From Streptomyces armeniacus (GTDB taxonomy: Bacteria; Actinomycetota; Actinomycetes; Streptomycetales; Streptomycetaceae), in the NCBI RefSeq assembly GCF_003355155.1, contig NZ_CP031320.1:1412369-1476368 (forward strand): DNA of 64,000 bases, read 5' to 3'. The notes under the pieces were generated by a model. The model was not told the origin of the DNA, made no database searches, and saw only the letters and a program-made list of their open reading frames with translations. Of this stretch, positions 42,188 through 51,000 are shown one piece after another (the stretch's first letter is position 1; each line of letters begins with the position of its first letter). Both the position numbers and the translations under genes were made by a program.

Positions 42188-42230
42188 ATGGCGCCACATC
42201 TGGCTCGTAATGGCGCCATATATGTGCCAT
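42188..42230. promoter_or_regulatory. Paired ATGGCGCCA palindromes with a TATATG box
   Basis: ATGGCGCCA at 42188-42196 and ATGGCGCCAT at 42210-42219 are 22 bp apart, two helical turns. The second is followed by ATATG and TGCCAT, making a wider imperfect palindrome to 42230. The stretch is the most AT-rich of this region and lies between the divergent lysine-type operon and the GtrA gene. It reads as an operator, regulator unknown. Confidence 0.6.
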
Positions 42231-42310
42231 GATGACGGCATGGCTAGGCACGCAACTCGGTGGCCGAGGGGCGCGTCTTTCGGGGAAGTGAGCCTCAAAG
42301 GGGTCGGGTC

Positions 42311-42784
42311 ATGGAGACAGCACAGAGCCAACGGCGGGCGGCACCGGGCGCGTTCACCGCCTTCGCCCGCTTCGTGCTCTGCGGTGGCGGGATCGGGCTC
42401 GCCTCCGGCTTCGCCGTGGCGGCCCTCGCCCTCTGGACCCCCTGGGCGCTGGCCAACGCCCTGGTCACCGTGGTCTCCACGCTCCTCGCCACCGAGCTGC
42501 ACGCCCGCTTCACCTTCGGCGCGGGCCGCCGCGCCACGTGGCGCCAGCACACGCAGTCGGCCGGGTCGGCGACGGCCGCGTACGCGGTGACCTGCGCGGC
42601 GATGGGCCTCCTGCACCAGCTGGTGGCGGCGCCCGGCGCGGTGCTCGAGCAGGTCGTCTACCTCTCGGCCTCCGCACTCGCCGGTGTCGCGCGCTTCCTG
42701 GTGCTGCGCCTCGTCGTCTTCGCGCGACGGCACCCGCAGCCCCCGGCCACCGCCCGTACGGCCCGCACCCGCCGAGTTGTCTAG
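42311..42784 (+). CDS. GtrA family membrane protein
   Basis: A 157-residue membrane protein with four segments (about 13-33, 40-60, 76-98 and 105-125), the GtrA layout. FARFVLCGGGIGLASGF, TLLATELHARFTFG and FLVLRLVVFARR match the family, which is thought to move lipid-linked sugars for glycan modification. The ATG at 42311 follows AAAGGGG. It stands alone before a strong terminator. The specific role is unknown. Confidence 0.82.
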   Translation: METAQSQRRAAPGAFTAFARFVLCGGGIGLASGFAVAALALWTPWALANALVTVVSTLLATELHARFTFGAGRRATWRQHTQSAGSATAAYAVTCAAMGLLHQLVAAPGAVLEQVVYLSASALAGVARFLVLRLVVFARRHPQPPATARTARTRRVV

Positions 42785-42795
42785 GAGACAGTCCA

Positions 42796-42833
42796 GGGCG
42801 GGCCCGGCCGGGACCACCCCGCCGGGCCCGCCC
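42796..42833 (+). terminator. Strong GC hairpin between gtrA and metN
   Basis: GGGCGGGCCCGGC (42796-42808) pairs perfectly with GCCGGGCCCGCCC (42821-42833), a 13-bp stem with a 12-nt loop, 12 bp after the gtrA stop. There is no T-run, as usual for this GC content. It lies only 55 bp before the metN start, so it might also serve as a leader attenuator. Confidence 0.75.
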
Positions 42834-42887
42834 GTGCCGTGCGCCGCCACCGCGTGCGCCGCGCACACGACAGCGACGGAAATCCCA

Positions 42888-43964
42888 GTGATCACCACCA
42901 CGGACCTGACCAAGGTCTACCGCACCAAGGACCGCGAGATCACCGCGCTCGACGGTGTGAACCTGCACGTACGCGAGGGCGAGGTGTACGGCGTCGTCGG
43001 GCAGAGCGGCGCCGGCAAGTCCTCGCTCATCCGCTGCGTGAACCTCCTCGAACGCCCCACCTCCGGCACCGTCACCGTGGCCGGGCAGGACCTCACCGCG
43101 CTGGCGCGGCGCGGCCGGCGCGCCCCCTCCCGGCGTCCGACGCCCGAACTACGCGCCGCCCGCAGCCGTATCGGCATGGTCTTCCAGCACTTCAACCTGC
43201 TGTCCTCGCGCACCGTCCAGGGCAACGTCGAACTCCCGCTGGAGATCCTCGGCCTGTCCGGTCGCGAACGGTCCCGCAAGGCACTCGAACTGCTCGATCT
43301 CGTCGGCCTCGCCGACAAGGCGCGCGCACACCCCGCGCAGCTCTCCGGCGGCCAGAAGCAGCGGGTCGGCATCGCCCGCGCGCTCGCGGGCGACCCCAAG
43401 GTGTTGCTGTCCGACGAGGCCACCTCCGCGCTCGACCCCGAGACCACCCGTTCCGTCCTCCGACTGCTGCGCGACCTGAACGAGCAACTCGGCCTCACCG
43501 TGCTGCTCATCACGCACGAGATGGACGTCGTCAAGGCGGTCTGCGACTCGGCGGCGCTGATGCGCGGCGGCCGGATCACCGAGTCCGGCACGCTGCCCGA
43601 ACTGCTGGCCACGCCCGGCTCCGAACTGGCCCGCGAGCTGTTCCCGGTCAGCGGCGCGGCGTCCGGCGACCGGCGTACGACCGTGGACGTCACCTTCCAC
43701 GGCGAGACGGCGACCGAGCCGTTGATCTCGCAGCTGGCGCGCAGGTACGAGATTGACATCTCGATCCTCGGCGCCGCCATGGACACCGTGGGCGGCAGGC
43801 AGGTGGGGCGGATGCGGATCGCGCTGCCGGGCCCTTTCGAAGAGAACGTCATCCCGATCGGCTACCTGCGCGAACAGGGCCTCCAGGTCGACGTCGTGCC
43901 GCCCGGCGAAGGCGCCGCCCAGGAAACCGAAACCGCCCTACTCGCCCCGGAAGGTGCCCGATGA
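42888..43964 (+). CDS. metN: Methionine ABC transporter ATP-binding protein
   Basis: A 358-residue ATPase of the methionine importer. Walker A GQSGAGKSS (residues 38-46), Q-loop VFQHFNLLSSRTV, signature LSGGQKQR, Walker B VLLSDEATSALDP and the H-loop LLITHEMDVV are present. The C-terminal 90 residues (ATEPLISQLARRYEIDISIL onward) form the NIL domain, which binds methionine for trans-inhibition. An insertion RRGRRAPSRRPTPEL follows the first strands. The GTG at 42888 begins the normal MITTTDLTKVY. It overlaps metI by four bases. Confidence 0.95.
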   Translation: MITTTDLTKVYRTKDREITALDGVNLHVREGEVYGVVGQSGAGKSSLIRCVNLLERPTSGTVTVAGQDLTALARRGRRAPSRRPTPELRAARSRIGMVFQHFNLLSSRTVQGNVELPLEILGLSGRERSRKALELLDLVGLADKARAHPAQLSGGQKQRVGIARALAGDPKVLLSDEATSALDPETTRSVLRLLRDLNEQLGLTVLLITHEMDVVKAVCDSAALMRGGRITESGTLPELLATPGSELARELFPVSGAASGDRRTTVDVTFHGETATEPLISQLARRYEIDISILGAAMDTVGGRQVGRMRIALPGPFEENVIPIGYLREQGLQVDVVPPGEGAAQETETALLAPEGAR

Positions 43965-44632
43965 GCTGGAACGAGATGCAGCCGCTGCTCTCCCAGGGAT
44001 GTATCGACACCCTCTACATGGTGCTGTGGTCGGCGCTCCTCGCCGTCGTGGGCGGACTGCCGCTGGGCGTCCTGCTGGTGCTCACCGACAAGGGCGGGCT
44101 CCTCCAGAACGCCGCGGTCAACAAGGTGACCGGAGTGGTCGTGAACATCGGCCGCTCGCTCCCGTTCATCATCCTGCTCGTCGCCCTGATCCCGTTCACC
44201 CGGCTGCTGGTGGGCACGTCCATTGGGCCCACGGCGATGATCGTGCCGCTGGTGATCGGCGCCGTCCCGTTCTTCGCGCGGCTGGTCGAGACCGCCGTAC
44301 GGGAGGTGGACCACGGCCTGGTCGAGGCCGTGCAGGCGATGGGCGGCGGGGTGCCGACGGTCGTACTCAAGGCGCTGCTCCCGCAGTCGCTGCCGTCCCT
44401 GGTCTCCGGGCTGACCACCACCGTCATCGCCCTCATCGGGTACTCCGCGATGGCGGGCGCGGTCGGCGGCGGGGGACTGGGCTCCATCGCCGTCACCTAC
44501 GGATACCAGCGCTTCGAGACCGACTTCATGCTCATCACGGTCGCCGTCCTGATCGTGATCGTGACAGTCGTGCAGCTGCTCGGCGACGGCGCCGTACGGC
44601 TGCTCGCGCGCCGCGAGCGCGCCTCCGCTTGA
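43961..44632 (+). CDS. metI: Methionine ABC transporter permease
   Basis: A 223-residue inner-membrane subunit with five to six membrane segments. The MetI pattern is clear: IDTLYMVLWSALLAVVGGLPLGVLL, NIGRSLPFIILLVALIPFTR and the EAA-type coupling loop REVDHGLVEAVQAMGGG..VVLKALLPQSLPSL. It is translationally coupled to metN (ATGA) and forms the channel of the importer. Confidence 0.95.
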   Translation: MSWNEMQPLLSQGCIDTLYMVLWSALLAVVGGLPLGVLLVLTDKGGLLQNAAVNKVTGVVVNIGRSLPFIILLVALIPFTRLLVGTSIGPTAMIVPLVIGAVPFFARLVETAVREVDHGLVEAVQAMGGGVPTVVLKALLPQSLPSLVSGLTTTVIALIGYSAMAGAVGGGGLGSIAVTYGYQRFETDFMLITVAVLIVIVTVVQLLGDGAVRLLARRERASA

Positions 44633-44725
44633 GCCCCGGACCCCGGAGGGCCCAGGCCGCCAGGACCCCTGGCACACAGGACTCCTGCAACACAGGAGCA
44701 GAAACACAAGAAAGAGGCACTTTTC

Positions 44726-45583
44726 GTGCGCAGGAACACCAAGATCACCGCCACCGCGGCCGTTGCCGCAACGCTCGCCCTGGGCCTGTCGGCCTGCGGC
44801 ACCGCGTCCGACCCCGACACCTCCGGTGACAGCCCGACCGACCAGGACAAGCCGCTGGTCGTGGCCGCCAGCCCGACCCCGCACGGCGAGATCCTGGAGT
44901 ACGTCAGCAAGGAGCTGGCGCCCGGGGAGGGACTGAAGCTGGAGGTACGGGAGTTCACGGACTACGTCCTCCCCAACACCGCCACCGAGAGCGGCGAGGT
45001 GGACGCCAACTTCTTCCAGCACAAGCCGTACCTCGACGACTTCAACGAGAAGCAGGGCACCCACCTCGTGCCGGTCGCCGGCGTGCACCTGGAGCCGCTG
45101 GGCCTCTACGCCAAGGGCGCGAAGAAGGCCGCCGACGTACGGAGCGGCCAGACCGTCGCGCTGCCCAACGACACCACCAACGAGGGCCGCGCCCTCCAAC
45201 TCCTCGCCGACAACGGGCTGATCGAGCTCAAGGCCGGCGCGGGCCAGGACGCCACGCTCGCCGACATCAAGGACCGCAAGGGCCTGAAGTTCAAGGAGCT
45301 GGAGGCCGCCTCCGTGCCGCGGGCGCTCGGCGACGTCGACGCCGCCGTCATCAACGGCAACTACGCGCTCGAGGCCGACCTGAAGCCCGCCGAGGACTCC
45401 CTCGCGCTGGAGGAGCCGGAAGGCAACCCGTACGCCAACCTGCTCGCGGTGAAGAAGGGCGACGAGGACGACCCGCGTGTGGCGAAACTTGCCAGGTTGC
45501 TGCACTCGGACAAGGTGAAGAAGTACATCGAGGACACCTACGAGGGCGCCATCGTGCCGGTGCCCGACGAGGCCAAGTCCTGA
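44726..45583 (+). CDS. metQ: Methionine ABC transporter substrate-binding lipoprotein
   Basis: A 285-residue NlpA/MetQ lipoprotein. The signal peptide ends at lipobox LSAC with Cys24. Family motifs include VVAASPTPHGEILEYV, REFTDYVLPNTATESGEVDANFFQHKPYLDDFN and NDTTNEGRALQLL. The last part, PYANLLAVKKGDEDDPRV, is typical. GAAAGAGG lies nine bases before the GTG. Third gene of metNIQ, 93 bp after metI. Confidence 0.95.
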   Translation: MRRNTKITATAAVAATLALGLSACGTASDPDTSGDSPTDQDKPLVVAASPTPHGEILEYVSKELAPGEGLKLEVREFTDYVLPNTATESGEVDANFFQHKPYLDDFNEKQGTHLVPVAGVHLEPLGLYAKGAKKAADVRSGQTVALPNDTTNEGRALQLLADNGLIELKAGAGQDATLADIKDRKGLKFKELEAASVPRALGDVDAAVINGNYALEADLKPAEDSLALEEPEGNPYANLLAVKKGDEDDPRVAKLARLLHSDKVKKYIEDTYEGAIVPVPDEAKS

Positions 45584-45603
45584 CATCGACAAGTCGATTC
45601 AGC

Positions 45604-45637
45604 GCGCCGGGCCCCGGTCACGATAGGGGCCCGGCGC
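45604..45637 (+). terminator. Rho-independent-like hairpin after metQ
   Basis: GCGCCGGGCCCC (45604-45615) and GGGGCCCGGCGC (45626-45637) form a perfect 12-bp stem with a 10-nt loop, 20 bp after the metQ stop. Confidence 0.75.
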
Positions 45638-45730
45638 TGCACATCCGCAGGTCCATGCTGCATGCTGTGCACTGCTGCAACCTTCCGAGGCGCGGCCCCG
45701 GACCCCCAAGCCATCTGCATGGAGCGGCGC

Positions 45731-46369
45731 ATGACCTCGACCTTTCCGGACATTTCGATCAGTACGGACCGGCTCGTGCTGCGCCCGTTCGAGGAAGCGG
45801 ACCTGCCCGCCTTCGTGGAGATGATGAACGACGAGCTGGTGGCCGTCTGGACCTCCGTGCCCGCCCCGTACACCGAGGCCGACGCACGTGACTGGATCAG
45901 ACGGCGCGCGCCGTCCGAACGTACGGGAGGGCGCGGCATCGTCTTCGCCGTCACCGAGTTCCTCACGCAGCGGCTCGTCGGCTCCGTCCATCTCAAGAAC
46001 ACCGACTGGCGCCTCCTCACCACCGAGCTCTCCTACGTCACCGCGCCCTGGGCCCGCGGCGAGGGCTACGCCTCCGAGTCGGTGCTCGCCGCCGTCCAAT
46101 GGCTGTTCCAGGACCAGAAGTTCGAACGCCTCGAACTGCGCACCGCCGCCGACAACACCGCCGCGCAGCAGGTCGCGCAGAAGCTCGGCTGCATCAGCGA
46201 GGGCGTGCTGCGCAACGCCTGGATCACGCGGTCGCGCGTCGAGGGCGGCGGCTGGGCGGAAATCCGTACCGACCTGATCGTGTGGAGCCTGCTGCCCGAG
46301 GACCTGGACGGCCTCCACGAACGCATGGCCGACGCGGGCGGCTACGCCCCGCACCCCGACTGGCACTGA
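45731..46369 (+). CDS. GNAT family N-acetyltransferase (RimJ/RimL type)
   Basis: A 212-residue acyl-CoA-dependent acetyltransferase. It opens ISTDRLVLRPFEEADLPAFV and has the RimJ-like motif A ELSYVTAPWARGEGYASESV and FERLELRTAADNTAAQQVAQKLG. The acetyl-CoA pyrophosphate loop is ARGEGYA. GGAG six bases before the ATG at 45731 fixes the start. The substrate (protein N terminus, antibiotic or metabolite) is unknown. Confidence 0.88.
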   Translation: MTSTFPDISISTDRLVLRPFEEADLPAFVEMMNDELVAVWTSVPAPYTEADARDWIRRRAPSERTGGRGIVFAVTEFLTQRLVGSVHLKNTDWRLLTTELSYVTAPWARGEGYASESVLAAVQWLFQDQKFERLELRTAADNTAAQQVAQKLGCISEGVLRNAWITRSRVEGGGWAEIRTDLIVWSLLPEDLDGLHERMADAGGYAPHPDWH

Positions 46370-46581
46370 CGCCGGAGCGGCCGGCGCTGACGCCCGCCGG
46401 CCGGCGCTGACGTCGACGGGCCGCCGGCACGGACACCGGACCGGTGCCGCATGCCGGGAACCGATACGGGGCCGGCGCCGTTCTCCGATTGGTACGGACC
46501 GCGCCCGTCCGGTTGCCCGGCCGCCGGGGTACCCTCGGTCACCCCCCGACCTGCGACGACCCCACCAGGAGAGTTCCCCCG

Positions 46582-47832
46582 ATGGCCGACCGCGTCACCG
46601 TGATCGGGTGGGACGGCACGCCGCTGACCGACGCCGCCCGCGCCGCACTCGGCGCGGCCACCCTCGTGGCCGGTGCCGCCCACCATCTCGCACTGCCCGA
46701 GGTCCCGGCGGGCGCGGAGCGCATACGCCTGGGCAGCGTCGCCCTCGCGGCCCGGCGGATCGCCGGACACCGGGGCACCGCGGTGGTGCTGGCCGACGGC
46801 GACCCCGGCTTCTTCGGCGTCGTACGCACCCTGCGCGCACCGGAGTACGGGCTCGAGGTCGAGGTCGTACCGGCCGTGTCCGCCGTCGCCGCCGCCTTCG
46901 CGCGCGCCGGCATGCCGTGGGACGACGCGCAGGTCGTCGTGGCCCACAGCCGTACGCTGCGCCGCGTCGTCAACGTCTGCCGCGCGCACACCAAGGTCGC
47001 CGTCCTCACCTCGCCCGGCGCCGGACCGCCCGAACTCGCCCTGCTGCTCGCCGGAGTGCACCGCACCTTCGTCATCTGCGAGGCGCTCGGCACCGTGCGC
47101 GAAGAGGTCAGCGTCCTCACCTCCGACAAGGTCGCCGACCACACCTGGCGCGACCCCAACATCGTGCTCGTCGTCGGCGGCCAGCTGAGCACCGCCGCCG
47201 CGCCGGGCGCCGCCGCCGGCGCCGCCGAACGGCACGCGCCCGCCTGGATCGCCGGACACGACACCGGCCGCCCGCACGTACCGCGCGGCTGGGCGCAGCC
47301 GCTGACCGAGTACGCGGGCCCGGACGCGCGCCCGCGCGCACGCGAGTCCGTACAGCTGCGCGCCGCCCAACTCGCCCGGCTCGGCCCGCGCGTCGGCGAC
47401 CTGGTCTGGGACATCGGCTCCGGCAACGGCGCGGTGGCCGCCGAGGCGGCCGGATTCGGCGCCGCCGTCATCGCGGTGGACCGCGACGTGGACGCGTGCG
47501 CCCGTACGGCAGCCGCGGCCCGCCGCCTGGGAGTTCAGCTCCAGGTGGTCACCGGCACGGCCCCGCACATCCTCGAGGACCTGCCCGAGCCGGACGTCGT
47601 ACGGGTCGGGGGCGGCGGCATCCGTACGGTCGCCGCCGTGGCCGACCGGCGCCCCGAACGCATCGTCACGCACGCGGCGACCCGCGACGAGGCGGAAGCG
47701 GTCGGACGGGTGCTCGCGGAGGGCGGATACACCGTCGAGTGCGCCCTCCTCCAGTCCGTCGAACTGGACACGGAACGCTGGGCGGAGACCGAACGCGCTG
47801 TCGTGTTCCTCCTTTCGGGTATTCGTGACTGA
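46582..47832 (+). CDS. cobL: Precorrin-6Y C5,15-methyltransferase (decarboxylating), CbiE-CbiT fusion
   Basis: A 416-residue bifunctional enzyme of aerobic cobalamin synthesis that methylates precorrin-6B at C5 and C15 and removes the acetate side chain. Residues 1-205 are CbiE-like (VTVIGWDGTPLTDAARAAL, VVLADGDPGFFGVV, VVVAHSRTLR). Residues 235-416 are CbiT-like, with the SAM motif VWDIGSGNGAVAAEAA and VRVGGGGIRTV. An Ala/Gly-rich linker and RPRARE join them. A hairpin follows the stop. The other cob genes are partly in the next 5.5 kb. Confidence 0.93.
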   Translation: MADRVTVIGWDGTPLTDAARAALGAATLVAGAAHHLALPEVPAGAERIRLGSVALAARRIAGHRGTAVVLADGDPGFFGVVRTLRAPEYGLEVEVVPAVSAVAAAFARAGMPWDDAQVVVAHSRTLRRVVNVCRAHTKVAVLTSPGAGPPELALLLAGVHRTFVICEALGTVREEVSVLTSDKVADHTWRDPNIVLVVGGQLSTAAAPGAAAGAAERHAPAWIAGHDTGRPHVPRGWAQPLTEYAGPDARPRARESVQLRAAQLARLGPRVGDLVWDIGSGNGAVAAEAAGFGAAVIAVDRDVDACARTAAAARRLGVQLQVVTGTAPHILEDLPEPDVVRVGGGGIRTVAAVADRRPERIVTHAATRDEAEAVGRVLAEGGYTVECALLQSVELDTERWAETERAVVFLLSGIRD

Positions 47833-47889
47833 CTCCTCGGAAAACCCCTCGTATCCGCTCTCCGCGAACCCCGGCGAAGTGCCTCTTCT

Positions 47890-47913
47890 CACCCACCCAT
47901 GGCTGGTGGGGTG
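47890..47913 (+). terminator. Hairpin after cobL
   Basis: CACCCACC (47890-47897) pairs with GGTGGGGTG (47905-47913) with one bulged base and a short loop containing ATGGCT. It lies 57 bp after the cobL stop and may separate cobL from bluB-cobT. No cobalamin riboswitch was recognised in the 265-bp gap. Confidence 0.45.
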
Positions 47914-48097
47914 CTCTGCGGCCGGTAGGCTGATGGATCGTTGTGCCGTCTCCGGGCGTTGGCGCTTCGTCCGTCAATGTCCGGATGGCGTCGGCTGAGG
48001 TACGTGCCGCAACGTGCGCGCGCTCGTTCTTCATCCGGGGGGCACGGCGGGCATCCGCCGGGATGGCAGGAGAACTACCGATGGGCGAGGGGTACGC

Positions 48098-51000
48098 ATG
48101 ACTGACACCGGCCAGATCCCAGACGAGGGACAGCCGGCTCACGCAGGCGCACAGCCGGAGCAGCAGCCGGGAGTCCCGGCCGCGTCCGGCGCGTACACCT
48201 TCGCGGACACGGCTCAACCGGCACACACGGCGAACACACCGGACCCGATCAACACGGCGAACACAGCGAACACGGCGGCGGACATGGGCGAGAGCACGGC
48301 CGGCGTCCCCGGCGAAGAGGAAGACCTGCTGATGCCGGGCGCCCAAGGCGCCTGGAGCGACGCCCAGATGGCGGTGGCGCAGCAGGGCACGCACGGGACG
48401 CACGGCGGTCGCGGCGGGCCCGGCGCCCAGCCGCGCGGGGCGCATGCGAACGGCCAGAGCGGTACGGATGGTCAGACGGGCGGCGGGCGGCGTACGCCCG
48501 GCACGCACGAGACGGACGGCCGCGACTCGGGCTCGATCGACTACGGCGCGGTGCGCGTCCCGCAGCCCCAAGCGGCCGAGGCGGGCCTGCCACCGCACGG
48601 GAGCGCGGCGCACGGCGCGGCGCCGCAGGAGGCGGCGGCGCAGGGCGCCGAACCCGGACCGGCGGGCGGCGAGTCCGCGGACGGCACGGGGCAGGCGCAG
48701 CCGCAGGCCGCGCAGGGCCAGGCACCGGCCCCGGCTGCCCGGCCGCAGACCCAGACCCAGACGCCGCGTCGGCCGGCGCACCTCGGCCCGCCGGTGCCCG
48801 AGCAGTCAGGCGCGGTGCGTTCGCTCGCCGACCGCGGGCCCAGCGCGCCCGCACCCGCACCCGTACAGGCGGACGCCGCGCAGCAGCCGCAGGAGGCCCA
48901 GGTCCAGCCGCAGACTCGGTCGCAGGGCAAGCACGCCGCTGCCCCCGCGGCGCATCCGCAGCCCGAGCCCGCGGAGCCCGGTGCGGCACCCGCGTCCGGG
49001 CCCGCGTCGCAGCCCGAACAGCCGGTCAGCGGCCCGGAGTACCTCGACGTCGCACACCAGGGCCCGGACTCCCTCGCCGGTCCGCAGACCGGCGCGATCC
49101 CGTCCCAGCAGGACGCCTGGACGTCTCAGGTGCCGCAGACGGCGGCGCCCGCAGAAACGGTCGAGCCGGTGGCCGAGGAGCCGCTTCCCGGCCCCGATCT
49201 GGCCGCCGTCCCGGAGCCGTCCGCACCGGCCGATGCCGCCGCGCAGCCGGACACCGGCCAGCCGGTCGCACCCGTCTCCGACGACGCTCCTGCGGCGGCG
49301 GCACCGCCCGCAGATCAGGCGGCACCGCCCGCGGAGGAGAACGCCGCCACCGGAGCGAACGTGCCCGCCCCGCGCACCGAAACGCCCGAACCGGCGGCCC
49401 AGCCCGCAGCGGTGGCGGCGGAGCCCGTGCCCGCGGAGCCCGCCCCCACGGAGTCCGCGCCTGCGGAGACCGAGCCCGCGCCACAGCCCACGGCGGAGGC
49501 GGCACCCGTACCGGAGGCGAAGGCGGAACCGGAGGCCACGGCCGAGGAGCACGCACCGGAGGAGGCCGCCCCGGCCCCCGAGCCGGCCGCGGCAACCGCC
49601 GCCACGGCGCCGGTCGTTGAGCCCGAGCGGACGGAACAGACGGCGGACGGCTCCGCCGCCACCCACGTGACCGCCCCGGCGGCCGCCCCCCTGCCCGAAG
49701 CAGAGCCCGTACCGGCGCCCGCGCCCGCCGCCGAGGAGGCAGCCGTACAGGACACACCCGACGCCACCGGAACCGCCGACGAAGCCGCACCGGTCCCCGT
49801 ACCGGAAGCTGCGACCGCGGCGGAAGCGGAGCCCGTACCGGAGCCGGCTCCCGCTGCCGTGGCGGCCGAAGCGCCCGCCGCGCTCCAGCCCGAGCCGGCG
49901 CCCGCTCCGGAGCCCGCACCCGCTCCGGAGCCCGCACCCGCTTCGGAGCCCGCGCCCGAGCCCGCGACGGACGGGCACAGTACCGCCCCGTCGATAAGCG
50001 GGGACGGCCCGGCGGCCGAAGCCGCGCCGTCCACCGACGGCGTACCGTCGGACACCCCCGCGCCCGCGGGTCCCAGCACACCCCCGGCCCCCGGCTACGA
50101 CGAGGCCGAGCGCGAGGCCGTCCACCGGCTGATGCGCGAACGGCGCGACATCCGGAACGGTTTCCGGCCCGACCCCATCCCGCACGAGGTGCTGCTCCGC
50201 GTCCTCGAAGCGGCACACACCGCGCCGAGCGTCGGGCACTCGCAGCCGTGGGACTTCGTTGTCATCCGGTCCGAGGACACCCGCCGCACCATGCACGAGC
50301 TGGCCCAGCGCCAGCGCGAGGCGTACGCCAAGTCGCTCCCGAAGGCGCGGGCGAAGCAGTTCAAGGAACTGAAGATCGAGGCCATCCTCGACACGCCCGT
50401 GAACATCGTCGTCACCGCCGACCCGACCCGCGGCGGCCGCCACACCCTGGGGCGGCACAGCCAGCCCCAGATGGCCCCGTACTCCTCGGCGCTCGCCGTC
50501 GAGAACCTCTGGCTCGCCGCGCGCGCCGAGGGCCTCGGCGTCGGCTGGGTCAGCTTCTTCGACGAGCGCGAACTGGTCCGCACGCTCGACCTGCCCGAGC
50601 ACCTGGAGGTCGTCGCGTACCTCTGCATCGGGTACGTGGACGAGTTCCCGGACGAGCCCGAGCTGATGCAGGCGGGCTGGTCCAAGCGGCGGCCGCTGTC
50701 CTGGGTCGTGCACGAGGAGTCGTACGGGCGCCGCGCCCTGCCCGGCGCCGAGCCGCACGACCTGCTGGCCGAGACGCTCGAACGGATCCGCCCGCTGGAC
50801 GCGAAGGCGCTCGGCGAGGCGTGGGAGCGGCAGAAGCGGATGACCAAGCCGGCCGGCGCGCTGGGCATGCTGGAGATCATCTCCGCGCAGCTGTGCGGCC
50901 TGTCCCGGCAGTGCCCGCCGCCCATCCCGGAGCCGGCCGCGGTCGCGGTGTTCGCCGGTGACCACGGCGTACACGCCCAGGGCGTCACCCCCTGGCCGCA

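Noticed and set aside
42785..42887. SAM riboswitch before metN
   Set aside because: The gap is about 100 bp and mostly a single GC hairpin; no SAM-I, SAM-II or SAM-IV core was seen.
47833..48097. Cobalamin riboswitch before bluB-cobT
   Set aside because: No B12-box-like GCCACTG core or matching stems could be found in the gap.
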